Source: Fluoribacter dumoffii NY 23
GTDB taxonomy: Bacteria; Pseudomonadota; Gammaproteobacteria; Legionellales; Legionellaceae
Direction of reading: 5' to 3'
Assembly (NCBI RefSeq): GCF_000236165.1
Contig: NZ_CM001373.1
Span: forward strand, 3,502,325-3,566,324
Length of the DNA stretch: 64,000 bases
Part shown: positions 9,514 to 18,749 of the stretch, one piece after another
How the letters are laid out: every line of letters begins with the position of its first letter
Numbering within the stretch: position 1 is the first letter of the stretch
The notes under the pieces: generated by a model
What the model was told of the DNA's origin: nothing
Databases searched by the model: none
The model's input: the letters and a program-made list of their open reading frames with translations, nothing else
Position numbers and translations under genes: made by a program

Positions 9514-10704
9514 ATGAATCTGATACAAATGCACGATATAGACTTGTCTGGAAAACGAGTACTCATTCGTGAAGATCTGAATGTGCCAATCAAAGAAGGG
9601 ATTATTACCAGCGACCAACGGCTGCAGGCAGCACTTCCCACGATTAAAGCCGCTTTAGATGCGGGTGCTGCGGTTATGGTCATATCCCATTTAGGACGTC
9701 CTGAAGAGGGAAAGTTCGAACGTCGTTTTTCCATGGAGCCGATTGCCCAATATTTAGAAGAAAATCTGGACTATCCTGTGCGTTTTGTAAGCGATTACCT
9801 CAATGGACTGGATGTTAAGCCGGGTGAGCTGGTCGTGTGTGAAAACGTCCGTTTTAATGTAGGCGAAAAAAATAATGACGAGCAGCTGGCGAAAAAACTT
9901 GCCGCGCTCTGTGATATTTTTGTCATGGACGCCTTTGGTACAGCGCATAGAGCCCAGGCCTCTACGTACGGAGTTGCCCAATATGCACCGATTGCCGTTG
10001 CAGGTCCCTTATTAGTGAGAGAACTGGATGCCTTGAACAAGGCACTTGCTGCCCCCAAAAAACCAATTGTTGCTATTGTTGGCGGCGCCAAAGTGTCCAC
10101 AAAATTGAGCTTGTTAAGGCAGTTAGTCACCCGTGTGGATTATTTAATTCCCGGCGGCGGAATTGCCAATACTTTTCTCAAAGCCCAGGGATTTGAAATT
10201 GGTGTTTCCCTTTATGAACAGAATTTACTGGATGAAGCACGCGAAATTCTGCAACTGGCCAAAGAAAAAGGCTGTCAGATCCCCTTGCCAACTGATGTAG
10301 TAGTGGGCAAAACATTTAGCGAGCATTGTCCAGCATACAATAAATCACTGCACAATGTTGCTGCTGACGACATGATTCTCGATATTGGCCCTATGACAGT
10401 AGCAGAGTACGTAGATATTATCGACAAGGCCAAAACCATCATTTGGAATGGTCCGGTTGGTGTATTTGAATTTGCACAATTTGCCTATGGTACACGGGCT
10501 TTGGCAATTGCCATAGCTGAAAGCGAGGCCTTTTCAATTGCTGGCGGTGGTGATACCCTTGCAGCGATTGATCTCTATGATCTCAATCAGCAAATTTCCT
10601 ATGTTTCCACTGGAGGTGGGGCATTTCTTGAGTGTTTGGAAGGAAAGACCTTGCCTGCTGTTGCCATTTTGCAGGAGCGTGCAAAAGATGTTAAGACAAA
10701 CTAA
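9514..10704 (+). CDS. pgk: Phosphoglycerate kinase
   Basis: Transfers phosphate from 1,3-bisphosphoglycerate to ADP. The 396-residue length is typical. The N-terminal substrate-binding segment with [10 protein letters not shown], the ISHLGRP motif, [10 protein letters not shown] and the C-terminal NGPVGVFE and GGGD nucleotide-binding motifs are all visible. A GGAG site precedes ATG 9514. Its last 17 bases overlap the start of pyk, indicating translational coupling of the last two genes of the glycolytic operon. Confidence 0.96.
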   Translation: MNLIQMHDIDLSGKRVLIREDLNVPIKEGIITSDQRLQAALPTIKAALDAGAAVMVISHLGRPEEGKFERRFSMEPIAQYLEENLDYPVRFVSDYLNGLDVKPGELVVCENVRFNVGEKNNDEQLAKKLAALCDIFVMDAFGTAHRAQASTYGVAQYAPIAVAGPLLVRELDALNKALAAPKKPIVAIVGGAKVSTKLSLLRQLVTRVDYLIPGGGIANTFLKAQGFEIGVSLYEQNLLDEAREILQLAKEKGCQIPLPTDVVVGKTFSEHCPAYNKSLHNVAADDMILDIGPMTVAEYVDIIDKAKTIIWNGPVGVFEFAQFAYGTRALAIAIAESEAFSIAGGGDTLAAIDLYDLNQQISYVSTGGGAFLECLEGKTLPAVAILQERAKDVKTN

Positions 10705-12106
10705 AATTGTTGCTACTTTAGGACCATCCAGTAGTGACCCCATAACACTACGTGCCATGTTGACCGCTGGGGTTGATGTGGTGCGCATTAATTTTTCCCA
10801 TGCCGATGCTTCAGCCTCACAGCTTATTTCATTGGTACGGGAAATTGCCGAAGAACTACAACTTCCCGTGGCGGTGATGGCGGATTTACAAGGTCCAAAA
10901 ATTCGTATTGGCCGTTTTGAAAACAAATCCATTACTCTAGTGGAAGGTCAGGACTTTACCCTGGATTGCAATGCAGCAGAACTCTTGGGTAATCATACTG
11001 AAGTCTCGGTGGCCTATCCCAATCTTTCCGCGGAATTAACCCCAGGCGATCATTTATTACTTAATGACGGATTGGTCGAGTTGGAAGTCAAGGAGATTGT
11101 TGGCTCTAAAATTCACTGTCGAGTCATTGAAGGCGGGATTCTCAGCGATCTTAAAGGGTTAAACAGAAAAGGGGGCGGCCTTGCAGCCCGCACCATGACG
11201 GAAAAAGACAAACGGGATTTACGGACCGCCATTGAAGCTGAAGTTGATTACATCAGTTTGTCCTTTGTAAAGGATGCTGAAGACATTCGCCACACCCGGG
11301 CCCTCATGTCTGAATTCGGTAAAAAAATACCTATCATCGCCAAAATTGAACGCACGGAAGCATTGGATTATTTAACTGAAATTATTCTGGAATCTGATGC
11401 CATCATGGTAGCCCGCGGGGATTTGGGAGTGGAAATCGGTGCTGCAGAAGTACCGGCAATTCAAAAGCATATCATTGGGGAAGCGCGGCGCCTGGATAAA
11501 GTAGTCATCACAGCAACGCAAATGATGGAATCCATGATTAATAATCCGCAACCTACCCGGGCTGAAGTTTCTGATGTGGCCAATGCGATATTGGATGGTA
11601 CCGATGCGGTGATGTTGTCTGCAGAAACTGCCAGCGGCCAATTCCCCGTAAAAGTATTGACCATGGTTAACAAGATTTGTTTAAGTGCCGAAAAGCATGC
11701 AAGCTTTTATTACGATAGCAATGATGAAACCTGTCATTACCAACGTGCAGACCAAGCAATTGCAATGGCAACCATGCATGCCGCCAATCATTTCCCCATT
11801 CGCGCGATTATTACTCTGACAGAATCGGGAGATACTGCGTTATGGATTTCAAGACAACAAAGCAGGGTTCCTATAATTGCCGTGTCGGCGAATAAACGAA
11901 CCATAGGGCGTTTGTGTCTGGCTCATAATGTGTTTCCGGTGTTCATGAATTATTATTCCTTTAATTCTGAAACCTTGAACCAGCAGGTATTAACGGAATT
12001 AATCCGTCTGGGGCACCTGGAAACCAAAGGTTTTGTTTTACTAACCCGTGGCCGCATAATTGGTACCGCAGGAGGTACAAACAGTATGGAGATAATTCAG
12101 GTTTAA
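10688..12106 (+). CDS. pyk: Pyruvate kinase
   Basis: Converts phosphoenolpyruvate and ADP to pyruvate and ATP. The product has 472 residues. Motifs include the N-terminal [18 protein letters not shown], the active-site region [24 protein letters not shown] and ATQMMESMI, and a complete C-terminal allosteric domain. The true start is ATG 10688, inside the 3' end of pgk, with AGGAG at 10673-10677. A longer in-frame extension back to 10538 is only the shadow of pgk. It is the last gene of the tkt-gap-pgk-pyk block. Confidence 0.95.
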   Translation: MLRQTKIVATLGPSSSDPITLRAMLTAGVDVVRINFSHADASASQLISLVREIAEELQLPVAVMADLQGPKIRIGRFENKSITLVEGQDFTLDCNAAELLGNHTEVSVAYPNLSAELTPGDHLLLNDGLVELEVKEIVGSKIHCRVIEGGILSDLKGLNRKGGGLAARTMTEKDKRDLRTAIEAEVDYISLSFVKDAEDIRHTRALMSEFGKKIPIIAKIERTEALDYLTEIILESDAIMVARGDLGVEIGAAEVPAIQKHIIGEARRLDKVVITATQMMESMINNPQPTRAEVSDVANAILDGTDAVMLSAETASGQFPVKVLTMVNKICLSAEKHASFYYDSNDETCHYQRADQAIAMATMHAANHFPIRAIITLTESGDTALWISRQQSRVPIIAVSANKRTIGRLCLAHNVFPVFMNYYSFNSETLNQQVLTELIRLGHLETKGFVLLTRGRIIGTAGGTNSMEIIQV

Positions 12107-12265
12107 AGCCTATAATAGGTTTATCACGACCCGAGTTCAGGGTAGGAACCGGAGAATGATGAACCGTTTTTTACCCAAACTCCGGATATTGTTTTTGCTT
12201 TCACTGAGTCAGCAAGGAGCCTGATAGCGACAGGATGTTTAAATGGCAGCTACAGGCTGCATTTT

Positions 12266-12336
12266 GCGGGTGTAGTTCAATGGTAGAACCTCAGCTTCCC
12301 AAGCTGATGGCGTGGGTTCGATTCCCATCACCCGCT
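12266..12336 (+). tRNA. glyU: tRNA-Gly (anticodon CCC)
   Basis: The cloverleaf is complete: acceptor GCGGGTG pairs with CACCCGC, the D-arm is TAGTTCAATGGTA, the anticodon stem TCAGC/GCTGA encloses TTCCCAA (anticodon CCC), and the T-arm contains GGTTCGATTCC. The discriminator is T, as in bacterial glycine tRNAs. CCA is not encoded: the bases after the discriminator are CAT. It closely resembles E. coli glyU and reads GGG codons. Confidence 0.96.
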
Positions 12337-12428
12337 CATTCATTCCTCACCGATTTATATCCACTCAGATTCAATAAAATTTTGCAGAGTGGATATATGT
12401 TCGATAAAGAATTTTCAGCGAACAGCAA

Positions 12429-13115
12429 TTATTCGATGACTTCTTTTTTCTCTTCAAGGTTGCGCGAAAGACCTAACTTCTCTTTCAAGCGTGCAACCAC
12501 ATCGGGATCATATTGTCTTGTTGTTTTATTTTTCACCATTACCGCTGTTGCCCTAACCGGTTGGCTTGGGGTATTCAGACTGTTGTAAGTCGAGGAGCGT
12601 ACTGGATAAGTAGGAAAATGATCTTCGGCAGGTTGAGCAGTTTGGCTTGTTTTTACAGGGAAACCAATCGATTGCTGGCTCGAAGCGGGTTGGTGTGTAC
12701 CCTTTTCCGTTAGAACTTTGCGGGCGTTCCTAACGCTTTTCTCCACCCGCTTCTTAATCTTGGCCGCTGCATGCTCTGCCTCTTCTGCAGTGACCTCTCC
12801 CACTTCATTACCCTGCAAATCAATCCGCATTTCCCGTAATTTCAGGCAAGCAAGATAATCAAGACGGCGTGTATACAAAACCACTGCTTCTCTTAGTTTG
12901 CTCTTAGAAATACCAGCTTCTGCGGCTTTATCCGCATGCAGTAAAATATCATCCATGATCCCAATCTTTAAGGGGTGGATTTTTAATGAATTATCGAATG
13001 CTGCAGGAAAATGGGCAGCCAACCATAATAAAGCATCGGTTCGTGCTTTTTTAGATTTATTTTTTTGAGTTTTATTAATAACGGCGGTGCGTGGGTGCAG
13101 CTCCTGTTTTCTCAT
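12429..13115 (-). CDS. rocC: ProQ/FinO-domain RNA chaperone, RocC-like
   Basis: A 228-residue RNA-binding protein. Residues about 25-120 form a ProQ/FinO domain, with ALLWLAAHFPAAF, HPLKIGIMDDIL and an L-R-x-A-V-x-x-Y-T-x-R helix like that of ProQ. The rest is basic and low-complexity, probably a disordered tail that helps RNA binding. In L. pneumophila the FinO-domain protein RocC works with the small RNA RocR to repress competence genes, and it lies in the same neighbourhood (between pyk and sidP/mms genes, from memory). That makes RocC the best identity, but another ProQ paralogue is possible. ATG 13115 is the only plausible start. The gene is convergent with the tRNA. Confidence 0.72.
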   Translation of the reverse strand: MRKQELHPRTAVINKTQKNKSKKARTDALLWLAAHFPAAFDNSLKIHPLKIGIMDDILLHADKAAEAGISKSKLREAVVLYTRRLDYLACLKLREMRIDLQGNEVGEVTAEEAEHAAAKIKKRVEKSVRNARKVLTEKGTHQPASSQQSIGFPVKTSQTAQPAEDHFPTYPVRSSTYNSLNTPSQPVRATAVMVKNKTTRQYDPDVVARLKEKLGLSRNLEEKKEVIE

Positions 13116-13415
13116 TAGAGTACCCTTGTTAGATATTGAATGTCATATCCGGAAGATGAAATCATTCGCATTTACGCATTAAGAATGAGCGCACAATGTA
13201 CAATGTTTAATGATTGTTTGCAAGCACTCTTAATCATGTTCAGCTATTGCTCAGAAAAACGAAATCCAAAGTAGAAAAATAGATGGCGATAGTCCTATAA
13301 TGAAATAGGCCTTCTCTTACATAGCCTTCATTATTTGACCTATGTATTTATGTGATAACATTCATTGACACAAAGGGTAATACCCCCCTTTCGATTAGGA
13401 ACTTGTGGAGTAATT
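13116..13415. other. Divergent intergenic region upstream of rocC-like and YqaE-like genes
   Basis: About 300 AT-rich bases with no coding frame. TATAAT occurs at 13296-13301 on the plus strand, but without a good -35. It overlaps a small hairpin, CCTAT...ATAGG, at 13294-13310. Nothing else is recognisable. Confidence 0.4.
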
Positions 13416-13607
13416 ATGACAGGTCTTATTAAAAAAATGTTTATGCTCTTTCTGGCTGTATTTTTCCCATGGATTGTTCTTATTATGAATGATAATCCTG
13501 GGGGGGCTTTTGTTGCCTTGGCGTTACAAGCTACGGTGATTGGCTGGCCTTTTGCAACCATTTGGGCATGGCGAACTCACTATCCCGCTAAAAAAGAAAA
13601 ATCATAA
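13416..13607 (+). CDS. Small YqaE/Pmp3-like membrane peptide
   Basis: A 63-residue protein with two hydrophobic segments (about residues 8-22 and 30-52) separated by a short polar turn, NDNPGGA, and ending in a Lys-rich tail. The layout FFPW...NPGGA...ALQATVIGW...IWAW resembles the YqaE/Pmp3 family of small membrane stress proteins. ATG 13416 has GTGGAG six bases upstream; an in-frame upstream start at 13365 lacks a ribosome site. dapB starts 17 bases after its stop, so the two are probably cotranscribed. Confidence 0.65.
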   Translation: MTGLIKKMFMLFLAVFFPWIVLIMNDNPGGAFVALALQATVIGWPFATIWAWRTHYPAKKEKS

Positions 13608-13624
13608 TTATTTCGAGGTAAACT

Positions 13625-14356
13625 ATGCTAACGCGCGTTATTGTGAATGGGTCCCAGGGAAAAATGGGAGCTTTGGCTTGTGACACTTTAGATAATCACA
13701 AGGAATTTGATTTAGTCGCTCAACTGGGCAGGGGTGATGATTTGGCGCAAGCGATTCAGGAAACCAAAGCCCAAATAGTTGTTGATCTCACTCGTGCAGA
13801 TTGCGTGTATCAAAACAGCCTCACCATTATCCAGCATGGCGCACATCCGGTGATTGGAACATCGGGGTTGGTTCCTGAACAAATTAAGGAATTAACCGCA
13901 ATATGCGAAAGCCGCCGCCTGGGTGGAATCATTGTTCCCAATTTTTCTATAAGTGCCGTTTTGATGATGCTTTTCGCCGCCAAAGCTGCCGAGTACTTTA
14001 CTGAGGTAGAGATTATTGAAGCACATCATCAACAAAAACTTGATGCTCCCTCGGGAACTGCGTTAAAAACTGCTGAAATGATTGCCGAGGCAAGAAAAAA
14101 TCCTAAAAATAAATTAAACCTCAAGGAACTCGTCCCGGGCGTGCGCGGTGGGGAACATTGTAAGGTTAACATTCATTCTGTGCGCCTTCCTGGCGTGATT
14201 GCCCGCCAACAAGTTATTTTTGGCAGTGTGGGGGAAACATTAACTATTACTGATGATTGTATTGACCGTCGTTCTTTCATGCCTGGAATAATCCTCTCCT
14301 GCCAAAAAGTATTAGGGTTAAACACTTTGGTTTATGGGCTTGAGCATTTGCTGTAG
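13625..14356 (+). CDS. dapB: 4-hydroxy-tetrahydrodipicolinate reductase
   Basis: Reduces the dihydrodipicolinate precursor in the diaminopimelate/lysine pathway, feeding cell-wall and lysine synthesis. The 243 residues show an N-terminal NAD(P) motif VNGSQGKMG, IGTSG, the substrate and catalytic signature EAHHQQKLDAPSGTA, and a C-terminal R-S-F-M-P-G. It is shorter than E. coli DapB (273) but in family range. ATG 13625 has GAGGT upstream. A bidirectional-looking terminator at 14374-14418 separates it from the convergent sidP. Confidence 0.92.
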   Translation: MLTRVIVNGSQGKMGALACDTLDNHKEFDLVAQLGRGDDLAQAIQETKAQIVVDLTRADCVYQNSLTIIQHGAHPVIGTSGLVPEQIKELTAICESRRLGGIIVPNFSISAVLMMLFAAKAAEYFTEVEIIEAHHQQKLDAPSGTALKTAEMIAEARKNPKNKLNLKELVPGVRGGEHCKVNIHSVRLPGVIARQQVIFGSVGETLTITDDCIDRRSFMPGIILSCQKVLGLNTLVYGLEHLL

Positions 14357-14373
14357 CAGCACGTTAATTTAAC

Positions 14374-14418
14374 AAGGAAGCCGCTGGAGACTAAAATACC
14401 TCCGGTTAGCTTCCTTTT
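14374..14418. terminator. Bidirectional rho-independent terminator between dapB and sidP
   Basis: AAGGAAGC at 14374-14381 pairs with GCTTCCTT at 14409-14416, and GGAG pairs with CTCC inside the loop. TTTT follows on the plus side. Two genes converge here, so the hairpin can serve both. Confidence 0.75.
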
Positions 14419-16888
14419 AATTAAGAACGCTTGTCTCGCTAAGATGGGACTCTTTGGATTTATTAAATAATCCGACCCATTCTTCAACGGTTTTTTCAAC
14501 CAATTCGGCAAAATTATCCTCTTCGCTTGCCCTTAAAAAGGCGCGTAACCGTCCATAAACCGAATTGGTTGCAGTGGTGCGGCTTTCATCGAATTCAGGC
14601 CGGTCCATTACAATTTGTAGTATCTTTTCAAGCCGCACAACATTATCTTTACCCGAAGAAGTACTTAGCATCAGGTCGAAAATTTGTTTGATCCCGTCAG
14701 GGACTGTAGGGGTTTCAGGAAAAAATACCGCAGACCAGCGGGAACTGGAATCTATTGGAATAAATAAACTTTTTTCATTGATTAAAGGGTGGAGGGCATC
14801 ATAAAGGCGATTGCAGTGTACTTTCCCTAACTGGCGAGCAACCAGGCGGCATAGAAGGGTATTTTTTGGTGAGGAGTATTCTTTTACTTTTTTATGTCCG
14901 CCGATAAAAATATTTTTTACTTCATTATCTGTAGCCGCCCGATCATCTTCTCTAAGGGCGCGCTCATTATCCAGCCGTTTTTTAATTTCTGTAGCAATAT
15001 CTTCCGGTAAATACCATTCCGGTGTTTTTATGCCTTCAGATCCGGGCGCATTGTGCCCTGCATGTTCATGATGATGGCGACTCATATAAAGATCTGCTAC
15101 CAGGGAAACAAAACGAATACGGTTTTCCTTGTCGGGAGCCTCATCAAATACAGGCAAGCTGCCATAGAGTTCTTTATAAAGAATCATTGCATCGGTATGA
15201 ATGAGTTCTATGGCTTTTCTATCCTTGCCACTGACACAAGAGCCATAAGAATATCCCCCGATAGTCAGGACAATGAGCTGTTCCAAAGAACTCAAAAACA
15301 ATTCCCTGCCAGCGTAATCAAAAATAGTCGCCGTACCCGGTGCAGACTCTAAAACACTCTTATATTGATCCAAAAGTGTTTGTAACCCTGGAGTAGTTGA
15401 GACGTATTTCTTCGCAACAGCCAATAAATTCAAGCTGTCTTTATCATTTGATTGGGTATAATATAAACGTTTTGCTAAATTATAGGGATGATTGTTTTGC
15501 AAAAGGTTTTGAATTCTTGTTTGTCTATCTACTGCTGCACGCGCTAGTTTATACAACTCCAAATCTGGAGGGAGTGTGGGTAAAAAATCTGTAATTAAAG
15601 TCGGAACATAATCCGCTGCATGAATGGGGCTAATCAGGGTCTGTAATATCGCGAGTTGGTCTGGTTGTGCATGTTCCATTACTTTTGTAAGATTCGAGTC
15701 ACTATGCCGCTGTTGTACTGCTTCTGGCCAATCCAATCCATCTCGTGTGGCAATGTGGCTGGAACGATAGCGTTTTTTTGTGAGTTCTCGAATTACTTTT
15801 CCATTATGACTTATTCCCAATAAACTGTGGGCAGCATAATTTGCCGGCAAAGGCAAAGTACGATGACGGCTGGATAAAAAAGAAAATACATCTTCTACCT
15901 GTTCACTGCCTTTTAATACATGCTCGAGGAAAAACTGTTGATGGTGCGGCAATACCCAATACCATTGCGGGATACTGGAGATTTGCCCCACTGTACTGGA
16001 ACATTCGATTTTAAAACTATCTGAGGTAATCAGCTTTTTAAAGTGGCTTAATTGTTTGTCCAGGTTAGACGGATCAGACGCCAAAACACGAATCATTTCC
16101 CGTAAATGGGGGCTCAATTCGTTAAACCATGCAGGTAGTGGTAAAGCATCTTTAGCAATTTGTTGCAGTTCCACATTTAAATTAAGCGCTCTCTTTTTAA
16201 TTAATGACCAATTGATTAAAAAGCTATTGAAATCCTGAACCACCTCAGTATGAGTGCTAATTTTTCGATCCAGATTGCAAAAATAGGCTTGTTGGTATTC
16301 GCTAAGCGCATAAACCCAGGCAGGCGTTTTGGGATATCTTTTAAATTTTATTTGTTTTAGTTCATTGATGATTTGTTCGTAGTGGGGAGGGAGCGCTTCA
16401 TCCAATTGGATGACATAGCTTATATCTTCTCCCACCTTCATAGGCATTAACGTTGCCAAATCATAGCGGCCATGCCTCATCAGTTCATATTGTTCCGCCT
16501 CATTTAACAGCTCAATCGCTTCTTTATTATTAGTACCCCACATCAAAGCAATCAACTCGATTAATTTGGCAGTATATTTTTCCAATTCCCGATGGAGATC
16601 TTCCGTGGACCCTTTTGCGTCCAGAGCAATTTCCATGCATTCCTCTATATATTTGCGTAAGGTATCTTTGGTTAAAAAGCTACTTTGGGGAGGTAGGGGA
16701 TAAGCATCAAGAAGGAAGTGGAATGCTTTATGGAGACTATTCACCCGTCGTCCAAAACTACGGCGGTAATCAGGTTTCTGATAGTAAGTTTCAAGAGTAT
16801 AGCCAGGAAAGCGGTCTTTTAATGCTTCAAGCAATTCTGATGATAATTCGGCACCATAAGGTACACGTAAAATAATTCCTTTTCCCAT
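14417..16888 (-). CDS. sidP: SidP-like phosphoinositide 3-phosphatase (Dot/Icm effector)
   Basis: An 823-residue protein, almost exactly the length I recall for SidP. It contains a CX5R phosphatase loop, Cys551-V-S-G-K-D-Arg557, in the context GSCVSGKDRKAIE, like the P-loops of SidP and SopB/IpgD-type phosphoinositide phosphatases. SidP removes the 3-phosphate from PI(3)P and PI(3,5)P2 on host membranes. No signal peptide or clear membrane segment is seen. The C-terminus is Glu/Ser-rich (EEDNFAELVEK), as in Dot/Icm substrates. The gene lies beside mmsA, as in L. pneumophila (from memory). ATG 16888 follows AAGGAAACTAACC on the minus strand. Confidence 0.85.
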   Translation of the reverse strand: MGKGIILRVPYGAELSSELLEALKDRFPGYTLETYYQKPDYRRSFGRRVNSLHKAFHFLLDAYPLPPQSSFLTKDTLRKYIEECMEIALDAKGSTEDLHRELEKYTAKLIELIALMWGTNNKEAIELLNEAEQYELMRHGRYDLATLMPMKVGEDISYVIQLDEALPPHYEQIINELKQIKFKRYPKTPAWVYALSEYQQAYFCNLDRKISTHTEVVQDFNSFLINWSLIKKRALNLNVELQQIAKDALPLPAWFNELSPHLREMIRVLASDPSNLDKQLSHFKKLITSDSFKIECSSTVGQISSIPQWYWVLPHHQQFFLEHVLKGSEQVEDVFSFLSSRHRTLPLPANYAAHSLLGISHNGKVIRELTKKRYRSSHIATRDGLDWPEAVQQRHSDSNLTKVMEHAQPDQLAILQTLISPIHAADYVPTLITDFLPTLPPDLELYKLARAAVDRQTRIQNLLQNNHPYNLAKRLYYTQSNDKDSLNLLAVAKKYVSTTPGLQTLLDQYKSVLESAPGTATIFDYAGRELFLSSLEQLIVLTIGGYSYGSCVSGKDRKAIELIHTDAMILYKELYGSLPVFDEAPDKENRIRFVSLVADLYMSRHHHEHAGHNAPGSEGIKTPEWYLPEDIATEIKKRLDNERALREDDRAATDNEVKNIFIGGHKKVKEYSSPKNTLLCRLVARQLGKVHCNRLYDALHPLINEKSLFIPIDSSSRWSAVFFPETPTVPDGIKQIFDLMLSTSSGKDNVVRLEKILQIVMDRPEFDESRTTATNSVYGRLRAFLRASEEDNFAELVEKTVEEWVGLFNKSKESHLSETSVLN

Positions 16889-17054
16889 CGGTTAGTTTCC
16901 TTAACTACTGCCTCGGTTTCAAAATAACTCCAACTGAGCGATTCAAAAAGAGGGTATTTTAGTCCTAATCTCTTCGTTATTATTGTATAAATAATTCCAT
17001 GAAACAATTACAATAATCACTTAATTTGATAAAAATAAAAAAAGGAGTTTGGTA

Positions 17055-18554
17055 ATGGGCTACAGGGTACAACATTATATTGGCGGACGATTTATCAACG
17101 AAAACGATGCTAAAAGTCACTCTATTTACAACCCAGCATTGGGTGAAGTAGTTGGTGAAGTCCATTTCGCATCTAAAGAATTGTGCGATAAAACAGTAGC
17201 TACGGCCAAGGAAGCAGGAATTGAATGGTCGCAAACTCCCGCCATCAAAAGAGCACGAATCCTTTTTAAATTCCGGGAACTTTTAGAAAAAAATCAACTG
17301 GATCTGGCACGGATAGTTACTCGTGAACATGGTAAAACACTGGATGATGCCAAAGGTTCTGTAGCCCGCGCAATCGAAGTAGTTGAATTACATTGTGGGC
17401 TGGTCAATCAGCTTAAAGGTGATTTTTCTGCCGATGTAACCAATGGAATTGATTGCCATACGTTAAGACAACCCCTGGGGGTTTGTGCGGGAGTTTCCCC
17501 TTTTAATTTCCCGGTGATGGTTCCTGTATGGATGATGATCCCGGCGATTGCCTGCGGCAATACATTCATATTGAAACCTTCTGAACAAGACCCTTCTGCT
17601 CCCGTGCGTTTGCTGGAATTATTAACTGACGCAGGCTTACCTGCCGGAGTAGCCAATTGCTTGCATGGGGATAAAAATACCGTAGACCATCTGCTCGCTC
17701 ATCCGGATATTGCGGCTTTTACTGCGGTTGCTTCAACACCTGTTGCCCAACATATTTATTCTACCGCCACATCCCATGGGAAACGCTCCCATACCTTTGG
17801 CGGTGCGAAAAACCATTGCGTGGTCATGCCTGATGCAGACCTCGATCAGGCTGCTGCCGCAATAGTAGGCGCCGCTTATGGTTCTGCAGGCGAGCGATGC
17901 ATGGCTATATCTGTGGTGGTTACTGTAGGCCAACATACAGCAGATGCCTTGATTGAAAAAATGACCCCTCAAATTAAAGCTATGCGAATTAATGCCGGGG
18001 ATGCTCCAGGAACCGACATGGGACCGTTAATTAGCGGACCACATCGGGAAAAAGTATTGGCCGCCGTGGAAAAAGGGCTCAGTGAGGGAGCCAAATTAAT
18101 CATTGACGGCAGGGCATTCAAGCATCCCGAACACTCCCAGGGATTTTTCATGGGACCCTGCCTGTTTGATCAGGTTGATGAAAACATGTCCATTTACCAA
18201 AATGAAATTTTTGGCCCTGTTTTGGTCATCGTGCGGGTCGAGAATTTCGAAGAAGCGCTTGCCCTGGTCAATAGGAATCAATACGGCAACGGCACCGCAA
18301 TTTTTACCCGGGATGGGTTTAGTGCACGGGAATACAGCCAACGCGTCCAGGTAGGCATGGTCGGGATAAATATACCTATTCCTGTTCCTGTGGCCAATCA
18401 TCCTTTTGGCGGCTGGAAGCACTCTTCTTTTGGCGACACCAACATGCATGGACAAGAAAGCATCAACTTTTATACCCGGCGCAAAACAGTTACCAGTAAA
18501 TGGCCGGTAAGCGAAATTAAAGAAAGTGCTTTTATTATGCCAACGCATGATTGA
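17055..18554 (+). CDS. mmsA: Methylmalonate-semialdehyde dehydrogenase (CoA-acylating)
   Basis: An aldehyde dehydrogenase of 499 residues, converting methylmalonate semialdehyde to propionyl-CoA in valine catabolism. It has SPFNFPVMVPVWM, the catalytic GERCMA cysteine and EIFGPVL. In contrast to hydrolytic aldehyde dehydrogenases, the general-base region is replaced (FGGAKNH), typical of MmsA. ATG 17055 has AAGGAG eight bases upstream; the in-frame TTG at 17049 overlaps that spacer. It is followed by mmsB and an acyl-CoA synthetase, a coherent branched-chain and propionate module. Confidence 0.93.
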   Translation: MGYRVQHYIGGRFINENDAKSHSIYNPALGEVVGEVHFASKELCDKTVATAKEAGIEWSQTPAIKRARILFKFRELLEKNQLDLARIVTREHGKTLDDAKGSVARAIEVVELHCGLVNQLKGDFSADVTNGIDCHTLRQPLGVCAGVSPFNFPVMVPVWMMIPAIACGNTFILKPSEQDPSAPVRLLELLTDAGLPAGVANCLHGDKNTVDHLLAHPDIAAFTAVASTPVAQHIYSTATSHGKRSHTFGGAKNHCVVMPDADLDQAAAAIVGAAYGSAGERCMAISVVVTVGQHTADALIEKMTPQIKAMRINAGDAPGTDMGPLISGPHREKVLAAVEKGLSEGAKLIIDGRAFKHPEHSQGFFMGPCLFDQVDENMSIYQNEIFGPVLVIVRVENFEEALALVNRNQYGNGTAIFTRDGFSAREYSQRVQVGMVGINIPIPVPVANHPFGGWKHSSFGDTNMHGQESINFYTRRKTVTSKWPVSEIKESAFIMPTHD

Positions 18555-18674
18555 TACATCAGGGATTTGGCCTAAGTGATGCGGCAGTACTGCCCTTAAG
18601 TGAAACACCCCTTCTCCCCAAAAGCAAAGGGACTCATGGAAAGGGCTGCTGCCCATGGTGAACTCTTCACTGCT

Positions 18675-18703
18675 TCCCTCTTCCTATGGAGAGGGAGTTT
18701 TTT
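18675..18703 (+). terminator. Intrinsic-terminator-like hairpin between mmsA and mmsB
   Basis: TCCCTC at 18675-18680 pairs with GAGGGA at 18691-18696, extended by CC/GG, and TTTTTT follows at 18698-18703. It sits about 47 bases upstream of the mmsB ATG, so it may attenuate read-through from mmsA or end its transcript. Confidence 0.6.
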
Positions 18704-18749
18704 GTTGATGGCTACACTCAGGCATTATTTTCAGCATATGGAGAACTCA

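Noticed and set aside
10538..10687. 50-codon N-terminal extension of pyruvate kinase
   Set aside because: It lies entirely inside pgk in another frame; the family start and ribosome site are at 10688.
16889..17054. PmrA box upstream of sidP
   Set aside because: Only a single cTTAATtT-like half site is present; no tandem repeat with correct spacing.
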